A stretch of DNA of 64,000 bases from Plantibacter sp. VKM Ac-2880 (GTDB lineage: Bacteria; Actinomycetota; Actinomycetes; Actinomycetales; Microbacteriaceae). Where the stretch lies: positions 310,001-374,000 of the forward strand of contig NZ_JADKSJ010000001.1 of assembly GCF_015351235.1 (NCBI RefSeq). Reading direction: 5' to 3'. A model generated the notes under the pieces. That model did not search any database. It was not told the origin of the DNA and saw only the letters and a program-made list of their open reading frames with translations. The stretch's first letter is position 1, and each line of letters starts with the position of its first letter. Positions 1-8,800 of this stretch are shown here, in pieces. The position numbers and the translations under genes were made by a program.

Positions 1-1056
1 CATGATGAGCGTGGTCGCGAGGTCGGTGATGACCGGGACGTCGGTGCCCCCGAGGTGCGCGAAGAGGGTCTGCACGGCGTAGGAGCCGGAGGCGATGTGC
101 GGGCTGCGGATCGAGGTGAGCGCCGGGGTCGTGAAGTCCGAACCGAAGATGTCGTCGAAGCCGATGAGGCTCAGCTGGGCGGGCATCTCGACGCCGCGCG
201 AGCGCAGCTCCAGCATGATGCCGATGGCCAGGAGGTCGTTGTACGCCAGGACCGCCGTGGCACCCGTCTCGAGCACGGACGTGGCCGCCGCCCTGCCCGC
301 GGCCATGTCGGGCTGCGTCGACGGCACCCGCACCGTCTCGATCCCGCGCTCGGCGCACAGCTCCCGGGTCCGGCTCCACCGATGCCGGGACATCCAGGAC
401 CGGCCGGGGCCGGAGACGAACGCGAGACGGCGGTGCCCGAGCCCGACGAGATGGTCGATCGCCGCGGTGAGGCCGGGGTCGATGTCGGCGACGATGCTGT
501 CGACGTCGTCGACCTGGCGGTTGATCACGACGACGGGTTTCACCTGGCCGAGCGCACGGACGTCGTCGGGCAGGAGTCTCGAGGTCGCGAGGATGAGCCC
601 GTCGACCGACGGCATGAGCCGTCTGGCGGTCAGCAGTTCCATCTCCGCCGACTCCTTGAACTCCGCGAGCACGAGCGTGTAGTTGCGCTCCGCCGCCTCC
701 CGCTCAGCGCCGCGGACGACGTCGAAGAACATCGGGTTGGTGATGTCGGCGACGATGAGGCCGAGGGTGCCGGTGCGTCCGGTGGGGAGCGCGCGGGCGG
801 CCGGGTTGGCGACGTAGTTGAGCTGCCTCGCGGCGTCGTGGATCTTCTGCGCCGTCTTCTCGTTGATCCGGCCAGGGCGGCTCAGTGCTCGTGACACCGT
901 CGACGGGTTGACGCCCGCGAGCTGCGCGATGTCGTAGATGGTCGCGGCTCGCTTCGTCTTCGCGGGCGCGGCGGCGGCTTCGGGCACCTCGACGTCGGGC
1001 GCTTCGGTGTCGGGTACCGGCAGGACGACTTCGGCTGACGCGTCAGAGGTGCTCAT
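1..1056 (-). CDS. LacI-family transcriptional regulator, 3' end cut by window edge
   Basis: DNA-binding regulator with an N-terminal helix-turn-helix and a sugar-binding periplasmic-protein-like domain. All 352 visible codons are open; the stop lies outside the window. The start is ATG at 1056, with GAGGAG 9 bases upstream. The HTH lies at about residues 38-60 (TIYDIAQLAGVNPSTVSRAL), followed by the usual hinge. It is preceded by about 35 residues rich in Ala, Pro, Glu and Asp, which is unusual because LacI proteins normally start the HTH within a few residues of Met1. It sits 85 bases downstream of the last gene of the sugar transport operon on the same strand, so it is the likely regulator of that operon. 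A LacI-like palindrome upstream of the operon (7239-7250) is its candidate operator. The sugar ligand is unknown. Confidence 0.93.
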   Translation of the reverse strand, partial: MSTSDASAEVVLPVPDTEAPDVEVPEAAAAPAKTKRAATIYDIAQLAGVNPSTVSRALSRPGRINEKTAQKIHDAARQLNYVANPAARALPTGRTGTLGLIVADITNPMFFDVVRGAEREAAERNYTLVLAEFKESAEMELLTARRLMPSVDGLILATSRLLPDDVRALGQVKPVVVINRQVDDVDSIVADIDPGLTAAIDHLVGLGHRRLAFVSGPGRSWMSRHRWSRTRELCAERGIETVRVPSTQPDMAAGRAAATSVLETGATAVLAYNDLLAIGIMLELRSRGVEMPAQLSLIGFDDIFGSDFTTPALTSIRSPHIASGSYAVQTLFAHLGGTDVPVITDLATTLIM

Positions 1057-1141
1057 GGGGCTCGCTCCTCTCCAGCGCCGCCGTCGGCGACCTGAGCCAT
1101 CGTACTGCCGTGTTCGTGGCTCGCGGGGTCACCCCGGGCCC

Positions 1142-2023
1142 TCAGCGGCGCCCGTCCTCGAGCGCGTGGCTCGCCCATTCGTAGGACAGTCGGTGCGACT
1201 CGAAGACGCTCTCGACGCTCGGGAAGTCGACCTCGATCATGTAGTCGCCGTCGTAGTCTTCCGGCATCGCCGCGACGATGGCGTCGAAGTCCAGCACGCC
1301 GAGCCCGGGCTCCGCCCACAGGCGCTTCGTCTGGGAGGTCTCGTGGTACGACAGCGTGCCGTCACCGGCGCCGTCGAGGTGGTCGGCGTAGACGTCCTTG
1401 ATGTGGATGCCCCCGACCCGGTCGCGGTAGTCGGTGATCATGGCGACGGGGTCGGCACCCGCCCAGCGCAGGTGACCGGTGTCGGGACCGAAGCCGATGA
1501 GGTCCGGCCCCAGGGTGTCGAGCAGGCTGCGGATCTCGTGCTCGGTCTCGAACACCCCGCCGACGTGGGAGTGGTGCAGCGGACGGATCCCCTCGGCGAG
1601 GAGGACCTCGCAGGTGCGGCCGGCGTAGTCGATGGCGCGGTCGAGGCGCTCCTGGGAGAAGTCCGCTCCCACGGCCGGGGTGGCCATGCGGGCCGGGACC
1701 GACATGGAGGAGATCATCGTCCGGTCGAGTCCGAGTGATGCCTGTGCGGCACCGAACGCCTTGGCGGCCTCCAGGACCTCGGCCAGGTCGACGGTCTCGT
1801 CGAACGAGTTGCTGAACAGGCTGAGCGACGGCGCCAGTCCGTAGCCGTCGATCCAGGACCGGTACTCGTCGGCGGTCATGTCCTCGGGGATGTCGGCCTT
1901 CACCGCGGTGAAGCCGATGCGCTGGAAGTCGGCGAAGGCCTCCTCGAACACCTCGCGTGTCTTGCCGCGTGCGCTCCAGTAGGGGATGGGGTTCGCCGCC
2001 ACCCGGGGCTGCCGGGCGTTCAT
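1142..2023 (-). CDS. Sugar phosphate isomerase/epimerase-like TIM-barrel protein (IolE/IolI type)
   Basis: 293-residue AP-endonuclease-2-like TIM barrel, the fold of xylose isomerase-like enzymes, inosose dehydratase IolE and IolI. Metal-ligand-like segments are visible: HHSHVGG around residue 150, GPDTGHLRWAG around 180, GIHIKD around 205 and the C-terminal MIEVDFP. The start is ATG at 2023, overlapping the stop of the preceding oxidoreductase gene by four bases (ATGA), so translation is probably coupled. Pairing of this fold with Gfo/Idh dehydrogenases is typical of catabolism of inositols, 3-keto-sugars and rare sugars. The substrate cannot be told from sequence. It is the second such protein in this operon (see 3169-3987). 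Confidence 0.85.
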   Translation of the reverse strand: MNARQPRVAANPIPYWSARGKTREVFEEAFADFQRIGFTAVKADIPEDMTADEYRSWIDGYGLAPSLSLFSNSFDETVDLAEVLEAAKAFGAAQASLGLDRTMISSMSVPARMATPAVGADFSQERLDRAIDYAGRTCEVLLAEGIRPLHHSHVGGVFETEHEIRSLLDTLGPDLIGFGPDTGHLRWAGADPVAMITDYRDRVGGIHIKDVYADHLDGAGDGTLSYHETSQTKRLWAEPGLGVLDFDAIVAAMPEDYDGDYMIEVDFPSVESVFESHRLSYEWASHALEDGRR

Positions 2024-3117
2024 CGGGCCACCGCCGGAACGGTGTCGAGGCGGACGGGCGCTCCGGTGCGGGCCGATTCGTAGAGGCCGGTGATGATCGA
2101 GATCGCCTGGCGGTTCTCCGCGAGGGTCACCCGCAACGGCTCCTCGCCGCGGATCGCGGCGAGCACGTTCCGGTACTGCCGCAGATGCGCGTCCGACATC
2201 TGGCCGGCGACGCTGGAACCGGCCTGGGTCTGCTCGGTGAACTGCTCGGCCTGGTTGGTGCCGGCGCCCTGCGAACCGAAGAACGCCTCGGCGCGCTCCG
2301 TGCCGGCTGGGGTGGCGTGGAAGTAGGTGAGCTGGTCGTTCTCGATGACCGCCGACCCGCGATCGCCGTGCACCTGCAGCCTGGCCATGAGGCCCGGGTA
2401 GACGGCGGTGGAGCCGTGGAGGACGCCGAGCGCGCCCGAGGCGAACCGCACGACACCGACCGCGACGTCCTCGGTCTCGATCCGTTCGTGGGCGAGCAGC
2501 GCGGTGTAGCCGAAGACCTCGACCGGACGCCCGAGCACCGCGACGAGGAGGTCGACCGTGTGCACGCCCTGGTTCATGAGTGCACCGCCGCCGTCGAGCG
2601 CCCACGTGCCGCGCCAGTCCCCGGAGTCGTAGTAGCTCTGACCGCGCCACCAGTCGACGGACGCGATGCCCGAGGTGAGCCGACCGAAGTCGCCGCGCTC
2701 GACCGCGTCGAGGATGATCTCGGTCGAGGGGTCGAACCGGTGCTGCGAGATGACGGTGACGAGCGTCCCGGCTCGCTCCTGGGCGGCGATGATGTCGTCG
2801 GTCCGCGAGACGGTGACGTCGGCCGGTTTCTCGATGATGACGTGCTTCCCGGCCTCGAGCGCCTCGATGGCGAGATCGGCGTGCAGTCCGGTGGGCGTGC
2901 AGACGACGACGATGTCCGGGTCGGTCTGCGCCAGCGCCTCGGTGAGGCTCACGAACGCCCGTCCGCCGCGCTCGGTGACGAGGGCCTCCGCCTTCGCGAG
3001 TTCGGGGTCTGCGACGGCGACGAGCTCCAACTCGTCGCGCAGCTGGTCGATGACGATGCCGTGCTGCTTCGAGATGATGCCGGCGCCGGCGATGGCGATG
3101 CGGTGCGGTCGGGTCAT
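2020..3117 (-). CDS. Gfo/Idh/MocA-family NAD(P)-dependent oxidoreductase
   Basis: 365 residues with an N-terminal Rossmann fold (IAIAGAGIISKQHG, residues 5-18) and the family's EKP motif (HVIIEKPADVT) around residue 95, whose Lys is the usual catalytic residue. Members oxidise or reduce sugars, inositols and sugar acids with NAD(P). The start is ATG at 3117. The stop overlaps the start of the downstream isomerase (ATGA). Its place in an ABC-sugar operon between two TIM-barrel isomerases suggests oxidation of an imported sugar or polyol; the exact reaction is not deducible. Confidence 0.9.
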   Translation of the reverse strand: MTRPHRIAIAGAGIISKQHGIVIDQLRDELELVAVADPELAKAEALVTERGGRAFVSLTEALAQTDPDIVVVCTPTGLHADLAIEALEAGKHVIIEKPADVTVSRTDDIIAAQERAGTLVTVISQHRFDPSTEIILDAVERGDFGRLTSGIASVDWWRGQSYYDSGDWRGTWALDGGGALMNQGVHTVDLLVAVLGRPVEVFGYTALLAHERIETEDVAVGVVRFASGALGVLHGSTAVYPGLMARLQVHGDRGSAVIENDQLTYFHATPAGTERAEAFFGSQGAGTNQAEQFTEQTQAGSSVAGQMSDAHLRQYRNVLAAIRGEEPLRVTLAENRQAISIITGLYESARTGAPVRLDTVPAVAR

Positions 3118-3168
3118 GCGGGGGTTCGCTCCAGTTCGGTGGGTGATGCGGGGTGCGGTCGTGCCGGC

Positions 3169-3987
3169 TCAGGCAAGTCGGCGGAGGTGCGCGAGGGCGG
3201 CTTCGAGTTCCGGTTGGAAGTCCTCGAAGAGGCACTCGACGGTGACGGGGCCGTCGTAGCCGCCCTCCCGGAGGGCCTCGACGAAGGGTGCGAGCGGCCA
3301 GTCACCCTGCCCAGGGGGTCGTCGCTCGGCATCGGCGATGTGCGCGTGACCGATGCGCGGCCCGAGGTCCCGGACGACCGACAGCGACTCGGCCTCGAGC
3401 ATGATGTGGAAGAGGTCGGCGACGACGGGGACGCGCTCGATGCCGAACTCGTCGAGGAACGCGACCGTCTCCTCGAGGGAGTTCAGGAGGTTCGTCTCGC
3501 GTCGGTTCAGCGGTTCCAGGACGATCTGCAGCTCGTTCCGCTCGGCGGCGTCGCGGGTCTCGACGACGACCTCCGCGAACCGCGCCCGTGCGGCCGCGAG
3601 GTCGACCCCGTCGGGGATGGTGCGCGCGGTCCCGCTTCCGAAGACGATCTTCGCGCCCGGCTCCGCGACCGAGCCGATGATGGGCATGGCGGCGTCGAGG
3701 TAGGCGGTGACGCGGTCCGCCGGGACGCCAGGGTCCGCCAGGGACAGCTCGGCGGGGAACAGGATCGCGAAGGAACCGCGGCGGACCGTCGCGTCGTACG
3801 CGGGGTTGCGCACCCAGCCCTCGCCCTCGGCCATGACGAGGTTGCCGACGATGGTCGACTCGGCGTAATCGGCGCCGGCGGCGAACGCTCCGGCGATGCG
3901 CTCGCTCGGCACGATCACGCCGTAGCCGCTGAGCGGGTACCGCTGAGTCGTCGGGTTCGTGGCGGATCGCGTGTCCGTGTCGGACAT
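3169..3987 (-). CDS. Sugar phosphate isomerase/epimerase-like TIM-barrel protein
   Basis: 272-residue xylose isomerase-like TIM barrel. Candidate metal ligands are in IVLEPLNRRETN (about residue 150), PVVADLFHIMLE (about 185), IGHAHIADAERR (about 215) and the C-terminal VTVECLF. The start is ATG at 3987, preceded by GGAAGGA at proper spacing; an in-frame ATG at 4020 lacks a good ribosome site. It follows the permease gene by 35 bases in the same operon. It is only distantly similar to the other isomerase at 1142-2023, so the two probably catalyse different steps. Function assigned by fold only. Confidence 0.85.
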   Translation of the reverse strand: MSDTDTRSATNPTTQRYPLSGYGVIVPSERIAGAFAAGADYAESTIVGNLVMAEGEGWVRNPAYDATVRRGSFAILFPAELSLADPGVPADRVTAYLDAAMPIIGSVAEPGAKIVFGSGTARTIPDGVDLAAARARFAEVVVETRDAAERNELQIVLEPLNRRETNLLNSLEETVAFLDEFGIERVPVVADLFHIMLEAESLSVVRDLGPRIGHAHIADAERRPPGQGDWPLAPFVEALREGGYDGPVTVECLFEDFQPELEAALAHLRRLA

Positions 3988-4022
3988 GGGGGTCCTTCCG
4001 TTCGTGGAGTGGAGGGTCATGG

Positions 4023-4967
4023 CTACTTCAGGCTTCCCGAGATGAGGTCCAGGCGCCAGAAGCGCTGCAACACCAGGACGAAGATCACGACGGGGATGAC
4101 GGCGACGAGCGCGCCCGCGATGGCCACCGAGTAGAGCACCGGTTCGCTGCCGCCGCGGTTGAGCATGAGGAACATGGCGACGGTGATCGGGGACAGCTCC
4201 GACTTCGACTGCATGATGTACGGCAGCAGGAAGTTGTTCCAGGCGCCGATGAACTGCAGCAGGAACACGGTGACGAGGCCGGGGAACAGCAGCGGGAGGC
4301 CGATCGAGACGAAGGTGCGCCCCTCGTTCGACCCGTCCACGCGTGCGGCTTCGAGGAGCTCCTGCGGGACGGACCCCCGCGCGAACACGTAGGAGAGGTA
4401 GATCCCGAACGGCGTGATCGAGATCGGGATGAGCACCGCCCAGTAGGTGTTGGTGAGATTGAGCTGCGCGAACAGCATGTACTGCGGGATCGCGAGCGTG
4501 ATCGTCGGCAGGAGGACACCGGCGAGCAGCCCCACCATCACGGCCTTCTTGCCGGGGAACCGGTAGAGCGCGAGCGCGTACCCGGCGGCCGCCGAGATCA
4601 CCGTCGACAGCAGCGCTCCGCCGATCGAGTAGATGAAGCTGTTGCCCAACCAGCGGGTGAACGAGCCGTTCTCGTACTCGAAGAGGTCGACCAGGTTGTC
4701 GACGAGGCTCGACCCGACGGAGAAGGCGCCCGTCGAGAACAGCTCGCCGGTGCTCTTCGTCGCGGCGAACACGACCCAGACCATGGGGAGCAGGAAGTAG
4801 ACGACGGCGATGAGCAGGACGATCGTGGGCAGGAGGCCGCCGAGCTTCCGGACGAGGCTCGGACCACCCTGCGGCTTGCGGTCGTGCTCGCGGTGGCTCC
4901 GGCGCGAGGTCTCCCTGGCACGTCGGTCCTCCTCGACCCGTTCCGGGGTGCGTGCGGTGGTGGTCAT
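4023..4967 (-). CDS. Carbohydrate ABC transporter permease, MalG type
   Basis: 314-residue inner-membrane permease. After a charged cytosolic tail of about 40 residues come six hydrophobic segments, beginning with LLPTIVLLIAVVYFLLPMVW. The EAA loop that contacts the ATPase is visible at about 206-225 (EAARVDGSNEGRTF, followed by GLPLLFPG). The start ATG at 4967 overlaps the stop of the MalF-type partner by four bases. With the binding protein and partner permease it forms a CUT1-type importer. No ATPase is encoded in this operon, so a shared MsiK-like ATPase elsewhere is likely, as is common in actinobacteria. Confidence 0.93.
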   Translation of the reverse strand: MTTTARTPERVEEDRRARETSRRSHREHDRKPQGGPSLVRKLGGLLPTIVLLIAVVYFLLPMVWVVFAATKSTGELFSTGAFSVGSSLVDNLVDLFEYENGSFTRWLGNSFIYSIGGALLSTVISAAAGYALALYRFPGKKAVMVGLLAGVLLPTITLAIPQYMLFAQLNLTNTYWAVLIPISITPFGIYLSYVFARGSVPQELLEAARVDGSNEGRTFVSIGLPLLFPGLVTVFLLQFIGAWNNFLLPYIMQSKSELSPITVAMFLMLNRGGSEPVLYSVAIAGALVAVIPVVIFVLVLQRFWRLDLISGSLK

Positions 4968-5935
4968 GCGTTCCTCCGAGCGGCGAGGCGTTGCCCACCG
5001 AGCACCAGGAGCGACAGCAGCACGGTGGCGAGGGCGAGGATGATGGAAGCCGCCGACGCCGAGTTGAGGTCGTCGTGGGCGAAGGCGTCCCGGTACACCC
5101 GCATGAGCGGGAAGTAGGTCGAGTTGATGGCCGGCGTGAGACTCGAGAGCATCTGCGGTTCGCTGTACACCTGCAGCGCGCCGATGATCGAGAACAGGCC
5201 CGTCAGGATCGTCGCGGGCACGATGTGCGGCAGCTTGATGTACCAGGCGATCCGGGGCTCGTCGCAGCCGTCGATGCGGGCGGCGTCGATCTGCTCCTTC
5301 GGCAGCGACTGCAGCGAGGTGTACAGGATGATCGTGTTGAACCCGATCCCACCCCACAGCACCACGTTGATGATCGCCGTCATGACGAGGTCGCCGCGCA
5401 ACAGCGTCGGGAACTGCAGGCCGAAGGTCTCCGCGAGCTGGTAGATCGGGCTGATCTCCGGCACGTACAGGAAGCCCCACATGAGTGCCGCGATGACGCT
5501 CGGGACGCCGTACGGCAGGAAGATCGCCATGCGGCTGAACGCCCGGAGGTGGGCGCGGGGCAGGTCGAGGAGGAGCGCCAGCAGCATGGCCGTCAGCATC
5601 ATGATCGGGACGAGGAACAGCGCGTACACGGCGAGGTTGCCGAGGCTGGTCCAGAACGTCGGGTCCTCGAGGACCTTCACGTAGTTGCCGAGCCCGACGA
5701 AGACCTCCTCACGCACGCCGTAGGCGCTCGCTCCGGCCGCCGTCCCCATGAGGCTGAGGCCGCCGGAATAGACGATCGGGATGATGAAGACGAACACGAA
5801 GAGCACGACCGCGGGTGCGATGAGTCCCCAGGCGAACAGGTGGTGCGGGCGCGTCAGCGAGACGCGCCGTCCGGTGGGGGCCGTGCCCGCGGCGGTGCCG
5901 CGGGCACGGGGCTGCTCGATGGTCGGCACGGTCAC
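4964..5935 (-). CDS. Carbohydrate ABC transporter permease, MalF/UgpA type
   Basis: 323-residue membrane protein with about six transmembrane helices and the EAA-loop signature DAARIDGCDEPRIAWYIKLP around residue 215. The chosen start is GTG at 5935, which shares one base with the TAG stop of the binding-protein gene; a second GTG two codons later is possible. The 3' end overlaps the MalG-type gene by four bases. It partners the MalG-type permease in a CUT1 importer for a sugar or sugar-acid oligomer. The ligand is unknown, but the adjacent divergent glucuronate genes point to a uronate-containing compound. Confidence 0.92.
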   Translation of the reverse strand: MTVPTIEQPRARGTAAGTAPTGRRVSLTRPHHLFAWGLIAPAVVLFVFVFIIPIVYSGGLSLMGTAAGASAYGVREEVFVGLGNYVKVLEDPTFWTSLGNLAVYALFLVPIMMLTAMLLALLLDLPRAHLRAFSRMAIFLPYGVPSVIAALMWGFLYVPEISPIYQLAETFGLQFPTLLRGDLVMTAIINVVLWGGIGFNTIILYTSLQSLPKEQIDAARIDGCDEPRIAWYIKLPHIVPATILTGLFSIIGALQVYSEPQMLSSLTPAINSTYFPLMRVYRDAFAHDDLNSASAASIILALATVLLSLLVLGGQRLAARRNA

Positions 5936-7197
5936 TACCCGGCCAGGTCCTTCTGGACGATGTCCTGCACCTTCGGGAGGACGTCGGCCCATGGGCTCGT
6001 CCCCTCGATCGCGTTGCCGAGCTCGTCGGTGATCGCGGTGAAGGCGACCTGCGTGTTCGGTCCCCACTGCACGGACACGAGCTTCGAGGCGGCCTCGGTG
6101 GCGCTCGGCCAGTACGTGGTGTCCTCCGGCATGAGGTCCGGCGGCGTGCGGTCGATCTCCTGGCCGTGGAGTGCCCCGGTGAACTTGTTGACCTCGACGA
6201 GCCCCTCGGCTCCCTCTTCGGAGGCGTTCAACCAGGTGATGAATTCGAGGGCCTGCTCGTAGTGCGGGCTCTCCTTGAGGATGACGTTGGCGGAGCCGCC
6301 GCGGGCGAAGACCCTCGGGTCGGCGGTGTCCCACTGCGGGATCTGCGCGGCCGACCACAGGCCGACCGTGTCGGGGTACTGGTTGAGCAGCGGACCAGGC
6401 GCCCACGCCCCGGCGATCGTGCCGAGCACGCGGCCGCTCGCGGTCGCCTCGATCTGCTCCGGGCTGCCGGTCTGGTAGGTGCTCACGAGGTCGTCCTCGA
6501 CCATGCCCTGCCAGAAGTCGAGGACCTCCTGCGTCTGCGCGCTGGCGATGTCGACGCTCCACTCCTCGTCGGAGTAGTCCCACCACTCGGCCCCGTTCTG
6601 CAGGGCGAGACCCATGAACTGGTCGGCGTCGATGGAGCTGAAGTTGAAGAGGTACCGGTCGCCGTCGAGCGTGCGGACCTGCTCGGCGAGGGCGCGGAAG
6701 TCGTCCCAGCTGGCCGCCGGTGTGAGGCCGTACTGGGCGAAGAGGTCGTTGCGGTAGACGAACAGCGCCGGCCCGAGGTCCTGGGGGACGCCGTAGATCG
6801 TGTCGTCGAAGGAGACGGTGTCGAGCACCGTGGGGGAGTAGGCCTCCTCGAGCTCCGCCTTCGCACTGTCGAGCGGGGCGAGTACCCCGGCGGAGACGTA
6901 GGTGGGCATCTGCGTGTACTCGGCCTGGGCGATGTCGGGTCCGTCGCCGGCGCGGACGGCGCTCAGCACGCGGACGGGCATGTCGGCGCCGCTCGCAGGG
7001 GCCGAGATGTTCACCTGGATGTCGGGGTTGGCCTCGTTCCACACCTCGACGCGTTTGTCGATGTTGGAGCCCCAGGCCCAGAACTCGAGCGTCACCGGGC
7101 CGTCGGCCGAGTCGTCGCCGCCCGGCCCTGAGCAGGCGGTCAGTGCGAGGGCGAGGATTCCCGCGGTCGCGATTCCGAAACGAATGCTGCTTGCCAC
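5935..7197 (-). CDS. Extracellular sugar-binding lipoprotein of ABC importer
   Basis: 420-residue family-1 solute-binding protein. The signal peptide ends in the lipobox LTAC (Cys22), predicting a lipid-anchored protein on the outer face of the membrane. The body matches the family's layout, with LEFWAWGSNIDKRVEVWNE near the mature N-terminus. The start is GTG at 7197 with AAAGGAG upstream. It is the first gene of the operon running to at least 1142, and diverges from uxaC. The LacI-like site 7239-7250 and the TTGCCAC/GTGGCAA half-sites (7312-7344) lie in its upstream region. Confidence 0.92.
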   Translation of the reverse strand: MASSIRFGIATAGILALALTACSGPGGDDSADGPVTLEFWAWGSNIDKRVEVWNEANPDIQVNISAPASGADMPVRVLSAVRAGDGPDIAQAEYTQMPTYVSAGVLAPLDSAKAELEEAYSPTVLDTVSFDDTIYGVPQDLGPALFVYRNDLFAQYGLTPAASWDDFRALAEQVRTLDGDRYLFNFSSIDADQFMGLALQNGAEWWDYSDEEWSVDIASAQTQEVLDFWQGMVEDDLVSTYQTGSPEQIEATASGRVLGTIAGAWAPGPLLNQYPDTVGLWSAAQIPQWDTADPRVFARGGSANVILKESPHYEQALEFITWLNASEEGAEGLVEVNKFTGALHGQEIDRTPPDLMPEDTTYWPSATEAASKLVSVQWGPNTQVAFTAITDELGNAIEGTSPWADVLPKVQDIVQKDLAG

Positions 7198-7238
7198 TGC
7201 AATCTCCTTTGATAGCGGGGGTGCGCTCCTCGCGGCAG

Positions 7239-7250
7239 TGAAGCGTTTCA
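7239..7250. promoter_or_regulatory. LacI-type operator upstream of the sugar ABC operon
   Basis: TGAAGCGTTTCA is a near-perfect palindrome with a central CG, the usual shape of LacI-family operators. It lies about 42 bases upstream of the binding-protein start at 7197. The LacI gene at the downstream end of the same operon is the natural candidate to bind it. Assignment is by motif shape and position only. Confidence 0.6.
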
Positions 7251-7311
7251 GCGGTGGTTGACCGTGACGTCCTGGGCGGAAGCGGGATCAGTCTCGCAGA
7301 AGGTCCGCGAC

Positions 7312-7344
7312 GTGGCAAGCGATTGCCACCAAGTGGTGGCAATC
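7312..7344. promoter_or_regulatory. Triple half-site palindromic operator in the uxaC divergent region
   Basis: Three copies of one half-site alternate in orientation: GTGGCAA (7312-7318), TTGCCAC (7323-7329) and GTGGCAA (7336-7342). The first pair is a perfect 7-bp inverted repeat with a GCGA spacer. The second pair extends to perfect 10-bp arms (GATTGCCACC / GGTGGCAATC) around AAGT. It lies between divergent operons, 44 bases upstream of the uxaC start. A further TTGCCAC lies at 7191-7197, at the start codon of the binding-protein gene. It is probably bound by a GntR/FadR-like or LacI-type regulator; none is adjacent, so the regulator is unassigned. Confidence 0.65.
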
Positions 7345-7387
7345 GGTTGACAGGGTGTCGGTCGCTGGCTTCAATGGAGGCGTGCCA

Positions 7388-8800
7388 ATGACGCTGCAGA
7401 ACGATCCAGACCGCCTGCTCCCCGCCGATCCGGGGACGCGCGACGTCGCCCGCGAGCTCTACCGCTCCGTCGCCGAGCTGCCGATCATCTCCCCCCACGG
7501 CCACGTCGACCCGGCGATCCTCGTCGACGACACCCCGTTCACGGACGCCACCCAGCTCTTCCTCCGTCACGACCACTACGTGACCCGCCTGCTGCACGCC
7601 TCCGGTCACTCGCTCGCCGAGGTGGGCGTGCCCGACGCCACGGACGGTGGGGCCGTCGCCGCCCCGCGCGACGCCTGGCGTCGGTTCTGCGAGGAGTGGC
7701 CCCGCTTCGCCGGCACCGCCTCCGGGTATTGGCTGAGCACGATCCTCGGTGAGCAGTTCGGTGTCACGGAACAGCCCGACGCGGCGAACGCGGACCGACT
7801 CTTCACCACGATCGAGGAGGCCCTCCAGCAGCCGGCGTTCCGCCCGCGTGCGCTCTTCGACCGCTTCCGCATCGAGGTGCTCGCGACCACCGACGACCCG
7901 ATGGACGACCTCGCAGCCCATGCCGCGCTCGCGGCCGATCCCGGGTTCCGGGGGCGCGTGCTCCCGACGTTCCGCCCCGACGCGTACCTCGACCCGTCGA
8001 AGCCCGGCTGGCCGGAACGTGTCGCCGCGCTCGCCGCCTGGAACGGGACGCCGGAGGGGAGCCACCGCGGGTATCTCGAGGCCCTCGCCGGCCGTCGTCG
8101 GCACTTCATCGAGCACGGCGCGGTGTCCGCCGACCACGGGGTCCTGGAACCGCGCACCGTGGAGCTCGACGCCGCCGAGGCGCAGACCCTCTTCGACCGG
8201 GCGCTGTCGGGGACCGCCGACGCCGCCGAGCTCGAGCGCTTCGCCGCCCACATGCTGTTCGAGAGCGCTCGGATGAGCGTCGAGGACGGTCTCGTCATGA
8301 CCGTCCATCCGGGCGTCTTCCGTGACCACCACTCGGCCACGCGCGGACGCTTCGGGCCGGACACCGGCCACGACCTGCCGGTGCGCACCGACTACGTGCA
8401 GCCCCTCCGCCCACTGCTCGAACGCTTCGGGACGGCTCCCGGATTCCACCTTGTCCTCTTCAGCGTGGACGAGACGAGCTACTCGCGGGAGATCGCCCCG
8501 CTCGCCGGGTTCTACCCGAGCGTCTTCATCGGCGCACCGTGGTGGTTCCTCGACGCACCCGACGCCGTGCTCCGCTTCCGAGCGGCCGTGACGGAGACCG
8601 CGGGCTTCTCGCGAGGGTCCGGGTTCATCGACGACACCCGGGCGTACCTCTCGATCCCGGCGCGCCACGACATGTCGCGACGCCTCGACGCGGCGTTCCT
8701 CGCGAGGCTCGTCCGGGAGGGGCGTGTCGACCGGGTGACGGCCGAGCGGACCATCCACGACCTCGTGGTCGACCAGCCGCGACGGGTGTTCAAGCTGTGA
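7388..8800 (+). CDS. uxaC: Glucuronate (uronate) isomerase
   Basis: 470 residues, the normal length for UxaC, which interconverts D-glucuronate and D-fructuronate (also galacturonate and tagaturonate) in the cytoplasm. The metal-binding ISPHGHVDP motif is at about residues 34-42, and the C-terminal GAPWWFLD and GFIDDTRAY blocks are conserved in the family. The start is ATG at 7388 with GGAGG 7 bases upstream; an upstream in-frame GTG at 7355 lacks a ribosome site. It is the first gene of a uxaC-uxuB-mannonate dehydratase operon and overlaps the next gene by four bases (GTGA). Expression is probably governed by the palindrome at 7312-7344. Confidence 0.95.
   Translation: MTLQNDPDRLLPADPGTRDVARELYRSVAELPIISPHGHVDPAILVDDTPFTDATQLFLRHDHYVTRLLHASGHSLAEVGVPDATDGGAVAAPRDAWRRFCEEWPRFAGTASGYWLSTILGEQFGVTEQPDAANADRLFTTIEEALQQPAFRPRALFDRFRIEVLATTDDPMDDLAAHAALAADPGFRGRVLPTFRPDAYLDPSKPGWPERVAALAAWNGTPEGSHRGYLEALAGRRRHFIEHGAVSADHGVLEPRTVELDAAEAQTLFDRALSGTADAAELERFAAHMLFESARMSVEDGLVMTVHPGVFRDHHSATRGRFGPDTGHDLPVRTDYVQPLRPLLERFGTAPGFHLVLFSVDETSYSREIAPLAGFYPSVFIGAPWWFLDAPDAVLRFRAAVTETAGFSRGSGFIDDTRAYLSIPARHDMSRRLDAAFLARLVREGRVDRVTAERTIHDLVVDQPRRVFKL

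Noticed and set aside
7347-7375. TTGACA (7347-7352) with TTCAAT (7370-7375) as the uxaC promoter
   Set aside because: Transcription would start around 7382, inside the ribosome-site-to-ATG spacer, incompatible with the clear GGAGG at 7376-7380.
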